From contig JAPLSJ010000085.1 in the NCBI GenBank assembly GCA_026398695.1, positions 43,936 to 107,935 on the forward strand: a stretch of 64,000 nucleotides of DNA, given 5' to 3'. Shown here one piece after another: positions 63,971-64,000 of the stretch. A program made the translations under genes and the position numbers. A model generated the notes under the pieces. It saw nothing but the letters and a program-made list of their open reading frames with translations. It had not been told where the DNA came from and made no database searches. Source of the stretch: Arenimonas sp. GTDB lineage: Bacteria > Pseudomonadota > Gammaproteobacteria > Xanthomonadales > Xanthomonadaceae. The number at the start of each line of letters is the position of its first letter. The first letter of the stretch is position 1.

Positions 63971-64000
63971 CGGGCCGCCGCGGCGGGCGATGTTTCGCCC

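Overview
This window is a chromosomal stretch of a very GC-rich gammaproteobacterium. It most resembles the Xanthomonadaceae (Lysobacter/Luteimonas-like). The evidence is strong G/C third-position bias, the kynurenine pathway genes, a 180-kDa-class NAD-glutamate dehydrogenase, a DUF4785 protein, and REP-type hairpins of the kind common in this family. Genus assignment is an inference. About 60 protein genes were found, and no rRNA, tRNA or CRISPR array.

Layout. 1-5.8 kb: sucA-sucB-lpd (2-oxoglutarate dehydrogenase) on the minus strand, coupled to a truncated secreted-protein gene at the left edge. 5.8-11 kb: a purB / ribosomal-oxygenase / GNAT operon, a perfect REP hairpin, and fumC. 11-15 kb: a six-gene operon (small exported protein, YtrA-type GntR regulator, ABC ATPase, ABC permease, lipoprotein, GSGD-repeat exported protein) behind a clear promoter and operator. 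15-19.6 kb: periplasmic glutathione peroxidase, NTF2-like protein, FKBP lipoprotein, ugd, slyX and a DUF2058 gene with a 45-bp tandem repeat. A 35-bp perfect inverted repeat supplies the stop codons of both that gene and convergent metH. 19.7-24.4 kb: metH with an upstream ArsR-methyltransferase (SahR-like) gene. 24.5-35 kb: acyl-CoA dehydrogenase, a PadR regulator with a divergent SEDS-like membrane protein, an exported esterase, the large glutamate dehydrogenase (interrupted by an in-frame amber codon), NAD kinase and a 5'-nucleotidase. 35-44 kb: cytochrome b561-like and membrane LuxR-type genes, chrA, an MFS transporter, DUF4785, a lipase-like protein and a YrbL-like protein.

44-54.4 kb: a long minus-strand operon for kynurenine breakdown to 4-oxalocrotonate. 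It also carries a beta-carbonic anhydrase, an SbtA-type bicarbonate transporter and a membrane GGDEF protein, and it runs on into sbcB and a DUF2461 gene. 54.4-58.5 kb: asnS followed by two small genes, an atypical SDR, a PilZ protein and nei. 58.5-60.3 kb: iscA, then rpsF-rpsR-rplI. 60.3-61.1 kb: a REP half-unit and an attC-like (integron cassette-like) segment with a tiny membrane-protein ORF. 61-64 kb: dnaB with a 495-residue intein in the Walker A motif and an in-frame amber codon in the C-extein.

Most notable: (i) in-frame TAG codons inside two strongly conserved genes, one of them the essential helicase, both in the context GCTAGG; (ii) the dnaB intein with two helix-turn-helix-like inserts; (iii) CO2/bicarbonate genes and a diguanylate cyclase inside the kynurenine operon; (iv) the SEDS-like orphan under PadR control; (v) the symmetric inverted repeat that ends two convergent genes.
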